This document shows, in pieces, positions 63,465-64,000 of a stretch of 64,000 nucleotides of DNA. A model generated the notes under the pieces. The model ran no database searches. It saw only the letters and a list, made by a program, of their open reading frames with translations, and was not told the origin of the DNA. Each line of letters begins with the position of its first letter. Positions within the stretch are counted from its first letter, which is position 1. The DNA comes from Pleurocapsa sp. PCC 7327 (lineage in GTDB: Bacteria; Cyanobacteriota; Cyanobacteriia; Cyanobacteriales; Microcystaceae), in assembly GCF_000317025.1 (NCBI RefSeq), contig NC_019689.1, forward strand, positions 4,922,818-4,986,817, read 5' to 3'. The position numbers and the translations under genes were made by a program.

Positions 63465-63995
63465 TTACTGGTCACTAACTATGCGTTGATATTCTTGTTC
63501 GGTAAATAGGTCTTGAGTACTTTCTACGCGATCGAGAAAAACAATACCATCGAGATGATCTAATTCGTGTTGGAAGATTCTGGCGACAAAATCCGTCAGT
63601 TCTCGATGCTGTAAGTTGCCGTAGCGATCGCGATATTCTACTTCGACGGCTTGATATCTAGGTACTAAACCGCGAATTCCAGGAATACTGAGACACCCTT
63701 CCCAACCTTTGACCATTTCCTCCGAATGTGCGACAATTTTTGGATTGAGCATAGCTGTCGGTTCCATTGACGGCGCGTTGGGATAGCGAGGGTTAGGACG
63801 CGAGGCAACAATAAACAGGCGATAGGAGCGAGCGACTTGAGGGGCAGCAATTCCAACCCCATGGGCTGATAGTGCTGTTTCTATTAGGGAATCGATTAGT
63901 GTTTGAATCGTCGCGTCTGTAGCGTCAACTACAGGTTGAGCGACTTTTCTCAAAATCGGGTTGCCTAACTGAGCAATTTCTAGGGGGTCGGCCAT
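63465..63995 (-). CDS. def: Peptide deformylase
   Basis: Removes the N-formyl group from nascent proteins. 176 residues. All three metal/catalytic motifs are present: GVGIAAPQVARSYRLF, WEGCLSIPGIRG and FQHELDHLDGIVFLDRV. Start ATG 63995, so the gene is complete within the window although its promoter lies beyond the edge. Confidence 0.96.
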   Translation of the reverse strand: MADPLEIAQLGNPILRKVAQPVVDATDATIQTLIDSLIETALSAHGVGIAAPQVARSYRLFIVASRPNPRYPNAPSMEPTAMLNPKIVAHSEEMVKGWEGCLSIPGIRGLVPRYQAVEVEYRDRYGNLQHRELTDFVARIFQHELDHLDGIVFLDRVESTQDLFTEQEYQRIVSDQ

Positions 63996-64000
63996 AATTA

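Noticed and set aside
1..64000. CRISPR arrays, tRNA or rRNA genes
   Set aside because: I found no regularly spaced direct repeats with unique spacers and no tRNA-like or rRNA-like sequence; the tandem repeats present are short cyanobacterial heptamer types.

Overview
The window is chromosomal DNA of a cyanobacterium. GCGATCGC (HIP1) octamers occur throughout, and there are genes for PetN, NblA, Orange Carotenoid Protein, an ssl1498-type light-harvesting-like protein, a CcmK-type shell protein, DUF4327 and a Calvin-cycle class II aldolase. Background base composition is moderate (about 42-45% GC in lines I sampled). I cannot place the genus; a unicellular or colonial cyanobacterium is plausible but unproven.

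Layout. 1-16 kb (mostly minus strand): the edge of an ABC exporter, hisG, a broken NERD-helicase-pentapeptide gene, DedA, a YdiJ-type FAD/Fe-S oxidoreductase, 5-oxoprolinase carrying an in-frame repeat insertion, a split HTH/periplasmic-binding-fold sensor, AlkB and a ParA-type ATPase. 16-33 kb: a GT-C-like membrane protein, 3-hydroxybutyrate dehydrogenase, TrmFO, DUF4336, DUF4327, SbcD, a tandem-kinase TPR protein, RecQ, petN with a small membrane protein, a NarL-type regulator, class II aldolase, CobA and a HAD phosphatase. 33-41 kb: gltD and gltB, clearly GC-richer than their surroundings. They are separated by a DUF433/DUF5615 pair, a 23-codon remnant of another gltD, and a decayed DUF1963 gene. 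41-49 kb: a MATE transporter, a COG0523 GTPase plus WD40 pair behind a Zur-like box (both interrupted), a sugar ABC permease, and a DeoR regulator divergent from an atypical transketolase.

49-62 kb is the most interesting part, a photoprotection and pigment locus. It holds a short-chain dehydrogenase, a fasciclin protein, an ssl1498-type protein, NblA, a first OCP, a B12-binding radical SAM protein with an SRPBCC protein, and an SRPBCC-glycosyltransferase-acyltransferase operon resembling staphylococcal CrtQ and CrtO. A helical carotenoid protein with a small membrane protein and a second, divergent OCP follow. Together these genes could bind, modify and deploy carotenoids and dismantle phycobilisomes under stress. 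The role of the CrtQ/CrtO-like pair is inference. An RRM protein, a ROK kinase and peptide deformylase close the window.

A second theme is the large number of interrupted genes. Several lesions are single-base indels, mostly at homopolymers. All five in-frame stops I could reconstruct fall where CAA or CAG (Gln) would be expected. Real gene decay and sequence error cannot be told apart from the sequence alone.
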